NCBI GenBank assembly: GCA_020629515.1
Contig: JAHDDE010000007.1
Location: 1-64,000, forward strand
Direction of reading: 5' to 3'
From: Saprospiraceae bacterium
GTDB lineage: Bacteria; Bacteroidota; Bacteroidia; Chitinophagales; Saprospiraceae
DNA: 64,000 nucleotides
Below the pieces are notes generated by a model that was given only the letters and a program-made list of their open reading frames with translations, did not search any database and was not told the origin of the DNA. Of the stretch, positions 1-8,340 are shown piece after piece. Positions within the stretch are counted from its first letter, which is position 1. Each line of letters opens with the position of its first letter. The position numbers were made by a program, and so were the translations under genes.

Positions 1-1482
1 GGAGATATCACAGTATCGGATGCCGATATCATGAGTTATGTGAAGAAAAACGCCGCTGACTTCGAAAGGAAAGAAGAAAAAAGAGTTTTTGAATATGTAA
101 AGATGAATGTATATCCTACTCCTGGAGATTCTATGTTATGTAAGAAGGAAATGGAGGATGTCATCAGTAGATTTAGCACAACGGATAGTGATTCACTTTT
201 TGTATTAAGTAATAATGGGATTTACTCTACCTATTATGCTAAATCAGAGGAAATAGATGAATTTTATCAAGATAAGATTGGCTCATATGAGGTAGGCAAA
301 GTTTATGGCCCATATCAATTAGGTACGTCATATCAAGCTATTAAGCTTATAGACAAAAGAGTAGTTCCAGACTCAGTTAGAGCAAGTCACATATTAAAGA
401 GAGTTACTCCAGGCAATGTTACTCAACTTGCAGAGGCAGAAGCATTAGTGGATAGTTTAATGGTTGTGGCTAAGAGAGGTCGAGTATCTTTTGATACGCT
501 GGCAGCCAAGTTTAGTGAAGATCTTTCTAACAATAAAGATGGTGGTGATTTAGGTTATTTTGCTCAAGGGGCAATGGTAGGTCCTTTTAACGATGCCGCA
601 TTCTTGAATGGAAAAGAAAGAGGGTACTATAAGGTAATTACACAGTTTGGAGTACATCTTGTATATATCCAAGATCAAAAATTCTTGAATAGAGCTCCTA
701 AATATAAAATGGCATATGTTAATGTGCCTATCGTACCCAGTAAAGAAACTCAAAATGCACTGTATGAAAATATGGTTGACTTAGTAAGCTCACATCCTTA
801 TTTAGATGATCTAAGAAATGCGGTCGATAATATCGGCAACCTTGAAATGGTGAGTTCTAATGAGTTAGGCGCAAATGACTACTTAATAGAAGGATTGGCT
901 CCTGGTAGTATATCTCGTGATATGGTAAAATGGGGATTTGAGCCAGGGACAAGTGTTAACGATGTTTCTCCGGTCGTGTATCAGTTTCAAGATCCTGTGC
1001 AGTATTATAATAACAGTTATGTGGTGATAGGGCTATCTGAAATAAGAAGTCCTGGGTTGCCTTCTACTGACCAAGTACGAAATCAAGTAGAATTTGCTGT
1101 AATGAATAAGAAAAAGGCAGAATCTATAATATCTACCTTAGGTTCTGATCTTGAGGCCGCAGCAAATAAATATGGTAGCACCGTGGAATCAATTAATGGG
1201 ATAAACATGTTAAACAGCTTCGTAGGTGGATTAGGTAATGAGCCTGAAGTGGTAGGAGCTGCTTTTGGCCAAGAAGTTGGTTCTACATCGGCTCCAATCA
1301 TAGGTAACAGTGGAGTATTCTTAGTGAAAACAGTAAATAAACAAGATCCTGGTGCCGCTTCAAATATTTCTTTTATAAAGAAGACTGTAGCTGATGCCAC
1401 TAAAGGAAGGACGGTTTCGGCATTATTGGAGGCCTTAAAGAAGACGGTAGAAATTGAAGATAATAGAAGCGCATTCTATTAA
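1..1482 (+). CDS. Periplasmic peptidyl-prolyl cis-trans isomerase, PpiD/SurA-like (5' end missing)
   Basis: The reading frame is open from base 1, so this is the C-terminal part of a larger protein; an internal ATG lies at 31 but sequence before it (GDITVSDADI) reads in frame and looks native. A parvulin-type rotamase domain spans roughly residues 117-217 counted from that ATG: it starts RASHILKR, contains the GGDLGYF core and ends with the FGVHLVYI strand. The rest is helical chaperone-like sequence. Family knowledge: Bacteroidota PpiD-like proteins are anchored by one N-terminal helix and help fold exported and outer-membrane proteins. The membrane anchor would lie upstream of the window. 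A strong hairpin terminator follows the stop, so this gene ends its own transcript. The family call is secure; the precise substrate is unknown. Confidence 0.88.
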   Translation, partial: GDITVSDADIMSYVKKNAADFERKEEKRVFEYVKMNVYPTPGDSMLCKKEMEDVISRFSTTDSDSLFVLSNNGIYSTYYAKSEEIDEFYQDKIGSYEVGKVYGPYQLGTSYQAIKLIDKRVVPDSVRASHILKRVTPGNVTQLAEAEALVDSLMVVAKRGRVSFDTLAAKFSEDLSNNKDGGDLGYFAQGAMVGPFNDAAFLNGKERGYYKVITQFGVHLVYIQDQKFLNRAPKYKMAYVNVPIVPSKETQNALYENMVDLVSSHPYLDDLRNAVDNIGNLEMVSSNELGANDYLIEGLAPGSISRDMVKWGFEPGTSVNDVSPVVYQFQDPVQYYNNSYVVIGLSEIRSPGLPSTDQVRNQVEFAVMNKKKAESIISTLGSDLEAAANKYGSTVESINGINMLNSFVGGLGNEPEVVGAAFGQEVGSTSAPIIGNSGVFLVKTVNKQDPGAASNISFIKKTVADATKGRTVSALLEALKKTVEIEDNRSAFY

Positions 1483-1509
1483 AAATTATCAATTTTATAA
1501 AAAGAGATA

Positions 1510-1538
1510 AACGATCGACTCCAAGTCGGTCGTTTTTT
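1510..1538 (+). terminator. Rho-independent terminator after the PPIase gene
   Basis: An 11-bp stem (arms 1510-1520 and 1524-1534, one G-U pair) closes on a 3-nt loop and runs into six T's at 1533-1538. It lies 27 bases past the PPIase stop and just before the next ATG, so the following lipoprotein gene must be reached by read-through or its own promoter. Confidence 0.85.
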
Positions 1539-1542
1539 GTTT

Positions 1543-2148
1543 ATGGAATACTTTCGACGTTTAATACTTTTTTGTGCATTGATCATACTAATGTCTTGTG
1601 GAGACAAGCACAGAGTGGTTATGGAGGATGAAGTCAGTGGTATAAAAGAAGTCTATTATATCAATGAAGATTCTCTTATCCATGGTCTTAAGAAAGTATA
1701 TATGAAGAGAGGTGAAATTTTAATCGAGGAGGCCAATTATATTAATGGCCAACTTGATGGTGACCGATTCTTATATCGACCAAATGGTGCCGTGGAAGTT
1801 CATGAACAATATGCTTCCGATGTATTGGATGGTATGTTAAGAGTATTTCATATGAATGGAACTGTCAAACTTGAAATGAATTATGACAATGGCAACGTTT
1901 CAGGTATAGTTAAGCAATATTATGATACAGGAGAGCTGTCGGAGGAAGTGACATTTGTGGACAACATGGAACAAGGCCCCTTCACAGAATTTTATAAGAA
2001 TGGTTCGATAAAATGGAAAGGGACTTACCTGAATGGTGATAATGAGTTTGGACTATTGGAACATTTTGATTCTACAGGACTATTGATCAAAACATTAGAA
2101 TGTGATAGTATGGCTATATGCAAAACAACTTGGAGCAAGACAGATTAG
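1543..2148 (+). CDS. YwqK-like lipoprotein with MORN-variant repeats
   Basis: The frame opens at a TTG at 1537, inside the terminator T-tract, but the ATG at 1543 gives a proper lipoprotein signal: a hydrophobic stretch followed by LMSCG with Cys19 as the lipid acceptor. The mature part is a run of about five repeats of roughly 22-24 residues with the pattern G..(K/R).(F/Y)..NG.., seen as LYRPNGAVE, VFHMNGTVK, YYDTGELSE and FYKNGSIKW. This is the toxin-antitoxin-like YwqK/MORN_2 repeat. In Bacteroidota these are secreted or outer-membrane lipoproteins of unknown role, and the antitoxin label on the family is misleading here because no toxin gene is nearby. The gene lies 6 bp before porQ and is probably co-transcribed with it. 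Confidence 0.75.
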   Translation: MEYFRRLILFCALIILMSCGDKHRVVMEDEVSGIKEVYYINEDSLIHGLKKVYMKRGEILIEEANYINGQLDGDRFLYRPNGAVEVHEQYASDVLDGMLRVFHMNGTVKLEMNYDNGNVSGIVKQYYDTGELSEEVTFVDNMEQGPFTEFYKNGSIKWKGTYLNGDNEFGLLEHFDSTGLLIKTLECDSMAICKTTWSKTD

Positions 2149-2154
2149 TTATAG

Positions 2155-3201
2155 ATGAAAAATGCAGTTTTCATATTGTTTCTTATAGTTACTAATAATG
2201 TGTATGCACAATTAGGAAGTATTAAGACATTTGATTTTCTGAATCTATCACCATCTGCTCGCGTTACGGCTCTCGGGGGCTATGCTGCTGCTTTGTCCGA
2301 TGGGGATATCAATATGATGGTGATTAACCCAGCGCTTATAGACAGCCTAAGTATTAACCAGATAGCAATTAATCACAATTTTCATTTAGCTGATGTTAGT
2401 CACGGTTTGGTATCATATGGCTTTCTATTAGATAAATTGAAACTCAATGTAGGCATAGGTGTGAATTATGTTTCTTATGGCGACTTTAGAAGATTTGATT
2501 TTAGAGATAATGAATTAGGTAGCTTCGGAGCTAATGAGATTGCATTGAATATTGCTATGAGTAAGACTTTTAGACAAAGAATGAGAATTGGGAGTAATAT
2601 TAAATTTATTCAATCCTCCTTTGATACTTATCAATCTAATGCAATTGGTTTAGATCTTGGATTATACTACTATAAGCCAGAGAATCGTACATCTTGGGCT
2701 TTTGTTATAAAAAACATCGGTCTACAGCTTAGTTCTTATGGTGGTATCAAAGAAAGCTTGCCTTTGGATGTACATATTGGTTACTCAAAGCAGTTAGAAC
2801 ACTTGCCATTTCGATTAATAATTTCCGCACATAGTTTGAATAATTGGCAACTTAATGGTGTTGACAATCTATCTTCTGATCCCATATTCGTAAATCAGGA
2901 ACCCAGCGATCGTTCAGGTTTTGCCAATTTTACAGATAATCTATTTCGTCATTTAGTATTTGGGGGCGAACTAATGATAGGTAAGAATGGAATATTTAGA
3001 TTGCGAATCGGATATGATCATCAAAGGAATAAAGAGCTTTCGACAACTGCATTTAGAAGTTTAAGTGGATTTAGTTTTGGTTTTGGCGTAAAAGTCAAAA
3101 AAATCACTTTTGACTATGGATTTGGGAGTTATCATTTGGCAGGTGGTGTAAATCATCTCAGTATGATGATGAGATTAAACGAGCTCTACAATAAGCTATA
3201 A
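2155..3201 (+). CDS. porQ: Type IX secretion system protein PorQ
   Basis: 348 residues with a short signal peptide ending at VYAQ. The mature N-terminus has the PorQ hallmark FDFLNLSPSARVTALGG followed by the NPALIDSLS segment, and the rest is alternating beta-strand sequence expected of a PorV/FadL-like outer-membrane barrel (for example GIGVNYVSYGDF and FGFGVKVKKI). Family knowledge: PorQ and PorZ act at the attachment complex of the type IX secretion system, which delivers proteins bearing C-terminal sorting domains to the cell surface. Such a cargo protein is present further along (26167-28890). The gene follows the YwqK-like lipoprotein by 6 bp, an order I associate with Bacteroidota genomes. 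The length is normal for the family. Confidence 0.85.
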   Translation: MKNAVFILFLIVTNNVYAQLGSIKTFDFLNLSPSARVTALGGYAAALSDGDINMMVINPALIDSLSINQIAINHNFHLADVSHGLVSYGFLLDKLKLNVGIGVNYVSYGDFRRFDFRDNELGSFGANEIALNIAMSKTFRQRMRIGSNIKFIQSSFDTYQSNAIGLDLGLYYYKPENRTSWAFVIKNIGLQLSSYGGIKESLPLDVHIGYSKQLEHLPFRLIISAHSLNNWQLNGVDNLSSDPIFVNQEPSDRSGFANFTDNLFRHLVFGGELMIGKNGIFRLRIGYDHQRNKELSTTAFRSLSGFSFGFGVKVKKITFDYGFGSYHLAGGVNHLSMMMRLNELYNKL

Positions 3202-3295
3202 TCTTAATAAAGAGCATTTGTTAAAATTTCATTAGGAACTATAAGAATCAAAACTTATCTAATCCTTATCATTGTTGAATAGTAAAAATAGGTTT

Positions 3296-3763
3296 ATGAG
3301 AAAATTATTCTTTATGTGCATGGTTATAGGACTTTCATTGTCTCTTGGTGCGCAAGATGGGGCTGATGCTAGCACTACGAAAGATGTGAGCATATGGAAG
3401 ACTTTATCAAAGATTACATATAAGAAAGAATATGATGAGTTCTTAGGCTTTAAAATAGATAAGCCTGTTTTTGCTGATGTAGTGAAAGATTTAGAGGGTC
3501 AAGAAGTCGAAGTGAAAGGATATATTATTCCTGTTGAAGGGTATAAGAGTCATTCTGAATTTATCTTTTCAGCTTATCCTTACAACATGTGTTTCTTTTG
3601 CGGAGGAGCAGGTCCAGAGACTGTTATGGAGGTTGAAAGTGCTGAGCCCGTTGAGTATTCGGCAGAGCAAGTCGTATTAAAAGGTAAACTTGTTTTAAAT
3701 GCCGATGATATCAATAGATTAATGTATCTCCTTGTAGATGCTCGATTAGTAGAGGCAGACTAA
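3296..3763 (+). CDS. Secreted DUF3299-like protein with CxxC motif
   Basis: The frame opens at a TTG at 3272 but the ATG at 3296 directly precedes a signal peptide (MRKLFFMCMVIGLSLSLGAQ), so I use that start. The mature protein of about 135 residues contains a strand-rich core, EVEVKGYIIPVEGYKSH, followed by the motif YPYNMCFFCGGAGPETVMEV with a CFFC pair. The core resembles the OB-fold-like DUF3299 family known from many bacteria; the CxxC variant is what I recall from Bacteroidota members. No biochemical role is established. The Cys pair could bind metal or be redox active, which is inference. It stands alone between porQ and sucB, with 94 bp upstream and 188 bp downstream. Confidence 0.5.
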   Translation: MRKLFFMCMVIGLSLSLGAQDGADASTTKDVSIWKTLSKITYKKEYDEFLGFKIDKPVFADVVKDLEGQEVEVKGYIIPVEGYKSHSEFIFSAYPYNMCFFCGGAGPETVMEVESAEPVEYSAEQVVLKGKLVLNADDINRLMYLLVDARLVEAD

Positions 3764-3858
3764 AAATGTGTATTTGTTAAGTGCTCAGTATTCTTTCACA
3801 TATAACTTAAACAGGGGCATTTTTTAGTGAAAATTTTTAATACGATGTTTTTTTGTGG

Positions 3859-3884
3859 AAATATCATTGTCCGCTATGATATTT
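3859..3884. repeat. Inverted repeat upstream of sucB
   Basis: Nine-base arms AAATATCAT (3859-3867) and ATGATATTT (3876-3884) flank an 8-nt spacer, about 70 bp before the sucB start. The AT-rich stem is weak for a terminator and has no clean T-tract, so a protein-binding site is as likely as a hairpin. Its function is not shown. Confidence 0.4.
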
Positions 3885-3951
3885 TGATAGATATTTAAGT
3901 GTATTCATTCTTTTAGAGCTATCTAAAAAATAATCGATATAAAGCTTAAAA

Positions 3952-5499
3952 ATGAGCATAGTAGAGTTAAAAGTACCAGTAATAGGAGAGTCAATTAGTG
4001 AAGTTACCTTGTCCAGTTGGTTAAAATCAAATGGAGATTATGTCAAATTGGATGAACCAATATGTGAGTTTGAGTCAGATAAGGCCACATTAGAATTTCC
4101 CGCGGAGGCAGAAGGAAAATTAATTTACGTAGCTGCCGAAGGGGATGATTTAGAAATTGGAGCAGTTGTGGCCAAAATTGATACTTCTGTCAAAGAGAAT
4201 GGATCTCAGACAGCTCCTATAAAAGAATCAACCGCAACTACTACTGCTCCTCCTAAAGCTCAGCAGAATGACCTTCAGGGAGAAATAAAAGAAATGGTGG
4301 TACCCGTCATTGGTGAATCAATAACAGAGGTCACCTTATCCAGTTGGTTAAAGGCGGACGGAGAATATGTAGAAATTGATGAGCCGATATGCGAGTTTGA
4401 GTCAGATAAAGCCACGTTAGAGTTTCCAGCTGAAGCTTCTGGTACGCTAGTCCACGTTGCAGAGGAGGGGGCAGATCTTGAGATTGGGTCACTGGTGGCA
4501 AAAATAAAAACCGGTGGGAGAGCGCCTCAAAAAGAAAGTAAGCAAGATGACATTGTAAAAGTTGAAGTAAATATACCAGCGCAAAAAACAGAAAATTATG
4601 CTACTGGACATCCTTCACCAGCAGCTGCTAAAATATTGGCAGAAAAAGGAGTTGACCCTTCAACTGTCGTCGGTTCTGGTAAAGATGGAAGAATTACAAA
4701 AGAGGATGCGCTATCTGCTCAAAAACCAATCAATAATCCGACTAACAGGACTACCCCAGAAGAGAGTACTCAGAGACCTATGACCACTGAAGTCTTCAGT
4801 AGAAATAGTCGAAGGGAAAAAATGTCAAGAATGAGAAGAACAATTGCTTCTCGTTTGGTAGATGCTAAGAATAATTCTGCTATGCTAACCACGTTTAATG
4901 AAGTGGATTTGACCAACATCATGGCATTGCGTAAGAAATATCAAGAAAAATTCGTTGAAAAGCATGGTGTAAAGCTTGGGTTCATGTCACTGTTTACTAA
5001 GGCATGCGCAACTGCTCTGATGGAGATGCCAGAAGTCAATGCCATAATTGATGGTGATCACTTGATATATCATGATTATGCTGATATATCTATTGCTATT
5101 TCTACACCAACAGGATTAGTGGTCCCACCAGTTCATAATTGCGAATCGCTGGATTTTCATGAGATAGAACTCAAAATTAAAGACCTTGCTGGAAAGGCGA
5201 GAAATGGAAAACTTACGCTTGATGAGATGAAGGGAGGCACCTTCTCTATAACCAATGGAGGCATATTTGGCTCTATGATGAGCACACCTATCTTGAACAA
5301 GCCACAATCGGCAATATTAGGGATGCACACAATAAAACAGCGGCCAGTGGTAGTAGATGGTGAAATTAAAATTAGACCTATGATGTATCTCGCTTTATCA
5401 TACGATCATAGGGTAATTGATGGAAAATCATCAGTAGGATTTCTAGTTCGAGTAATTGAATTGCTTGAAGATCCTATGCGATTGATGATGAACATTTAA
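3952..5499 (+). CDS. sucB: Dihydrolipoyl succinyltransferase (2-oxoglutarate dehydrogenase E2), two lipoyl domains
   Basis: The 515-residue E2 subunit transfers succinyl groups to CoA in the TCA cycle. Two tandem lipoyl domains are visible, each with the motif [13 protein letters not shown]; the lipoylated lysines should be Lys44 and Lys153. Ala/Pro/Gln-rich linkers follow each. The peripheral E1/E3-binding domain lies at about 218-253 ([16 protein letters not shown] and [14 protein letters not shown]). The catalytic acyltransferase domain covers about 285-515 and ends with SYDHRVIDG, giving His486 and Asp490 as active-site residues. The [12 protein letters not shown]-type lipoyl sequence matches succinyl rather than acetyl transferases. 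Most SucB proteins have a single lipoyl domain, so the duplication is unusual. No E1 (sucA) gene is next to it. The membrane-protein gene 10 bp downstream is probably co-transcribed. Confidence 0.92.
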   Translation: MSIVELKVPVIGESISEVTLSSWLKSNGDYVKLDEPICEFESDKATLEFPAEAEGKLIYVAAEGDDLEIGAVVAKIDTSVKENGSQTAPIKESTATTTAPPKAQQNDLQGEIKEMVVPVIGESITEVTLSSWLKADGEYVEIDEPICEFESDKATLEFPAEASGTLVHVAEEGADLEIGSLVAKIKTGGRAPQKESKQDDIVKVEVNIPAQKTENYATGHPSPAAAKILAEKGVDPSTVVGSGKDGRITKEDALSAQKPINNPTNRTTPEESTQRPMTTEVFSRNSRREKMSRMRRTIASRLVDAKNNSAMLTTFNEVDLTNIMALRKKYQEKFVEKHGVKLGFMSLFTKACATALMEMPEVNAIIDGDHLIYHDYADISIAISTPTGLVVPPVHNCESLDFHEIELKIKDLAGKARNGKLTLDEMKGGTFSITNGGIFGSMMSTPILNKPQSAILGMHTIKQRPVVVDGEIKIRPMMYLALSYDHRVIDGKSSVGFLVRVIELLEDPMRLMMNI

Positions 5500-5509
5500 A
5501 GTAATTCTA

Positions 5510-6010
5510 ATGACTTTACAAGAGTTTTTTGATGTTTGCTCACAGAATCCTGAAATAATTGGATTTTTCTTTGTAGCCCTACCACTCACTGCATTTTTAG
5601 CTAGCATATTTGGCAAAGGTGAAGGACACTTGTCACCATGGAAGTATTTGTATACAGTCCTTGTTTATTTAGCTACTATCCCTGGCATTTTTGCAGTGAT
5701 ACTTAATGTATATCTCTTTTTATTTGAGAAACAGCCTATCATGCAAAGCAATATATTCACGCAGATATTGCCCATATTTATTATGATTCTGACCTTATGG
5801 CTCATAAAGAGAAATGTACCATTCGAGTACATTCCAGGATTTGACAAAATATCAGGATTAGTAATGATCACCTTTGCGATTTTGGCTGTTATGTGGTTAT
5901 TGGATCGCATGCACATATTTGCTATTACATTTTTACCATTCCATTATGTGATTATATTGTTGATTGTGTTATTCGTTTTGGCAAGAATTGGAATGAAGCG
6001 CATGTTTTAG
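5510..6010 (+). CDS. Four-helix membrane protein of unknown function
   Basis: A 166-residue, very hydrophobic protein with about four membrane helices: roughly residues 17-35, 45-70, 84-101 and a long pair near 114-160. The soluble segments are short; one loop reads KRNVPFEYIPGFDKISG. No catalytic motif is visible. It starts 10 bp after sucB, so it is probably read from the same message, but that does not reveal a job. I do not recognise it beyond a conserved Bacteroidota hypothetical membrane protein. Confidence 0.6.
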   Translation: MTLQEFFDVCSQNPEIIGFFFVALPLTAFLASIFGKGEGHLSPWKYLYTVLVYLATIPGIFAVILNVYLFLFEKQPIMQSNIFTQILPIFIMILTLWLIKRNVPFEYIPGFDKISGLVMITFAILAVMWLLDRMHIFAITFLPFHYVIILLIVLFVLARIGMKRMF

Positions 6011-6079
6011 TCTAATTATAACTATCTGATTCAACTATCTCATGAATTATATCTATTATTATTGGATAGATTTTAAGTC

Positions 6080-7660
6080 ATGCGATACCTAGTAATTCTA
6101 CTCTTTTTTTTTGCTTCAAGTGAAATTTTTTCTCAGACCGTACCAGAAGCCCCTATTGTTAATGAGGGTGACGGCCCTTACAATCAAATGATCATAAGAG
6201 GAGTGACCCTCATCAATAGCACAGGAGCTCCTCCTCAAGGACCTATTGACATAGTAATAGAGAATAATATGATCACAGATATAAAAGTGGTTGGATATCC
6301 GGGAGTTCCAATAGATTCATCTAGACGACCTCAATTAAAGGATGGAGGACTAGAACTTGATGCAACAGGACACTATGTTCTTCCAGGTTTCGTAGATATG
6401 CATGGACATATAGGTGGTAGATGGCAAGGTGCAGGTGGAGAATATGTTTTTAAGTTGTGGATGGCTCATGGTATTACGACGATAAGAGATCCGTCATGTG
6501 GCAATGGATTAGATTGGGTACTCAAGCACAAAAAGCTAAGTGAAGAGAATAAAATAACTGCCCCACGAATAGAAGCATATACAGCATTTGGTATGGGGAG
6601 TACTACGCCTATCAGTACACCTGAGATGGCTCGAGATTGGGTCAGACGCAATGCAGCCAATGGAGCTGATGGAATTAAATTCTTTGGGTTATCACCTAAA
6701 TTGTTTTCTGCAGCTCTTGATGAAAATAAAAAGTTAGGGCTACGATCGGCCTGTCATCATGCTCAACTTGAGGTAGGACGATGGAATGTGCTCAATTCGG
6801 CAAGGTCTGGTCTGACGAGTATGGAGCACTGGTATGGATTGCCAGAGGCGCTTTTTGAAGACAGGACAATTCAGAATTATCCATTGGATTATAACTATCA
6901 AAATGAACAACATAGGTTTGGAGAAGCGGGTAGGTTGTGGAAGCAAGCCGCAGTACCATTTTCAGATCATTGGAATGTAGTGATGGATGAATTAATAGAT
7001 TTAGATTTTACTATAGATCCTACTTTCAATATTTATGAGGCAAGTCGTGACCTACATCGAGCAAGACGTGCAGAATGGCATGAAGATTATACACTTCCCA
7101 GTTTATGGCAATTTTATCAACCTAGTAAAATATCGCATGGATCATATTGGCACTTTTGGGGAACAGAAGAAGAGGTTGATTGGAGGCAGAATTATAATCT
7201 TTGGATGACATTTATCAATGAATACAAAAATAGAGGTGGTAGAGTAACAGCGGGTTCTGATTCAGGATTCATTTTCCAGTTGTACGGATTTGCTTATATC
7301 AGAGAATTAGAACTGTTGAGGGAAGCCGGCTTCCATCCATTGGAAGTGATTAGATCGGCTACACTATATGGCGCAGAGGCTTTAGGGCTTGATGATGAGA
7401 TAGGTAGTATTGAAATTGGTAAAAAAGCAGACTTAATCATAATAGATGAGAACCCACTCCAAAATCTGAAGGTTTTATATGGTACAGGAGCCATAAAGCT
7501 TACTGAGGATAATAAAGTAATAAGAGCAGGTGGTGTTAAGTATACCATAAAAGATGGTATAATCTACGATGCAAAAAAACTTTTAGCCGATGTCAAAGAG
7601 ATCGTTGATCATGCCAAAGAAGAAACAGGTTTTACCTTAAAACAGCCTGGGATCAGATAG
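6080..7660 (+). CDS. Secreted amidohydrolase, metal-dependent
   Basis: 526 residues with a signal peptide (cleavage near IFSQ, about residue 19). It belongs to the amidohydrolase superfamily: the first strand motif is GFVDMHGHIGG with zinc ligands His108 and His110, further His residues appear in SACHHAQLEVG and MEHWYG, and the late aspartate is in AGSDSG. The C-terminal part has the family-typical stretch ending EIGKKADLIIIDENPL. Family knowledge: relatives are imidazolonepropionase-like or dipeptidase-like hydrolases acting on C-N bonds; the substrate cannot be told. It is a single gene, ending only 2 bp from the convergent response-regulator gene. Unlike two of the three amidohydrolases at 29-33 kb, it keeps its metal ligands. 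Confidence 0.82.
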   Translation: MRYLVILLFFFASSEIFSQTVPEAPIVNEGDGPYNQMIIRGVTLINSTGAPPQGPIDIVIENNMITDIKVVGYPGVPIDSSRRPQLKDGGLELDATGHYVLPGFVDMHGHIGGRWQGAGGEYVFKLWMAHGITTIRDPSCGNGLDWVLKHKKLSEENKITAPRIEAYTAFGMGSTTPISTPEMARDWVRRNAANGADGIKFFGLSPKLFSAALDENKKLGLRSACHHAQLEVGRWNVLNSARSGLTSMEHWYGLPEALFEDRTIQNYPLDYNYQNEQHRFGEAGRLWKQAAVPFSDHWNVVMDELIDLDFTIDPTFNIYEASRDLHRARRAEWHEDYTLPSLWQFYQPSKISHGSYWHFWGTEEEVDWRQNYNLWMTFINEYKNRGGRVTAGSDSGFIFQLYGFAYIRELELLREAGFHPLEVIRSATLYGAEALGLDDEIGSIEIGKKADLIIIDENPLQNLKVLYGTGAIKLTEDNKVIRAGGVKYTIKDGIIYDAKKLLADVKEIVDHAKEETGFTLKQPGIR

Positions 7661-7662
7661 TT

Positions 7663-8340
7663 TTATGCGCTAAGTCTGAATCCGACGCCATGGATATTTT
7701 CTATGGTGACATTGGGGTCATTAGTGAGATGTTTTCTCAATCTACTGATAAAGACATCCATGCTACGTCCCAAGAAGTAATCTTCTTTGCCCCACACTCT
7801 TTCGAGTAATTCTTTGCGAGAAACGATGTCATTTTTTTTAATGATCAATTGTTGTAGCAGTTCTCCTTCTCTCTGAGTGAGTCTTTTTTTCTCTTCATCA
7901 ATGGAGAGCGTAAGATTCTTAAAATCAAACTCAAACTTTCCTATTTGACTTACTGTATTTTCTGTCGTGTTTACGAATCTTCTCTTTAGAAAAATATTGA
8001 TTTTAAGAATTAACTCTTCGATGCTAAAGGGTTTAGTAATATAATCATCGGCTCCGATTTGAAGTCCAAGGATTTTGTCTTCTTTCATTGATTTTGCTGT
8101 GACAAAAATGATAGGGACTTGAGAATTAACTTCCCTAATCTTGGTAGCAAGTGAAAAACCATCCATGATAGGGAGCATGACATCAATCACACAAAGATCA
8201 AATGTCTCCTTTTTGAACGCTTTTAGTGCCGCAGCTCCATCCATATAATGTTTAACATTATAACCTTCTTGAGAAAGCGAGTCATTAGTTAAGAATGCTA
8301 ATGTCTCGTCATCTTCTACATATAATATTTGATCAGCCAT
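7663..8340 (-). CDS. OmpR-family response regulator
   Basis: 225 residues with a receiver domain (about 1-118) and a winged-helix DNA-binding domain (about 130-225). The receiver carries the acidic pair Glu9/Asp10-Asp11, the phospho-acceptor Asp53 in VIDVMLPIMDG, Thr81 and Lys103 in ITKPF. The DNA-binding part has the usual recognition segment SRKELLERVWGKEDYFLGRSMD and the C-terminal hairpin HGVGFRLS. The gene overlaps the 3' end of the histidine kinase by 8 bp, so the two are translationally coupled and form one two-component system. A tandem TGTTAA box upstream of the kinase gene is a good candidate for its own binding site. The stimulus and regulon are unknown. Confidence 0.9.
   Translation of the reverse strand: MADQILYVEDDETLAFLTNDSLSQEGYNVKHYMDGAAALKAFKKETFDLCVIDVMLPIMDGFSLATKIREVNSQVPIIFVTAKSMKEDKILGLQIGADDYITKPFSIEELILKINIFLKRRFVNTTENTVSQIGKFEFDFKNLTLSIDEEKKRLTQREGELLQQLIIKKNDIVSRKELLERVWGKEDYFLGRSMDVFISRLRKHLTNDPNVTIENIHGVGFRLSA

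Noticed and set aside
1537-2148. YwqK-like gene as an antitoxin of a toxin-antitoxin pair
   Set aside because: It has a lipoprotein signal and no toxin gene nearby; the family name is historical.
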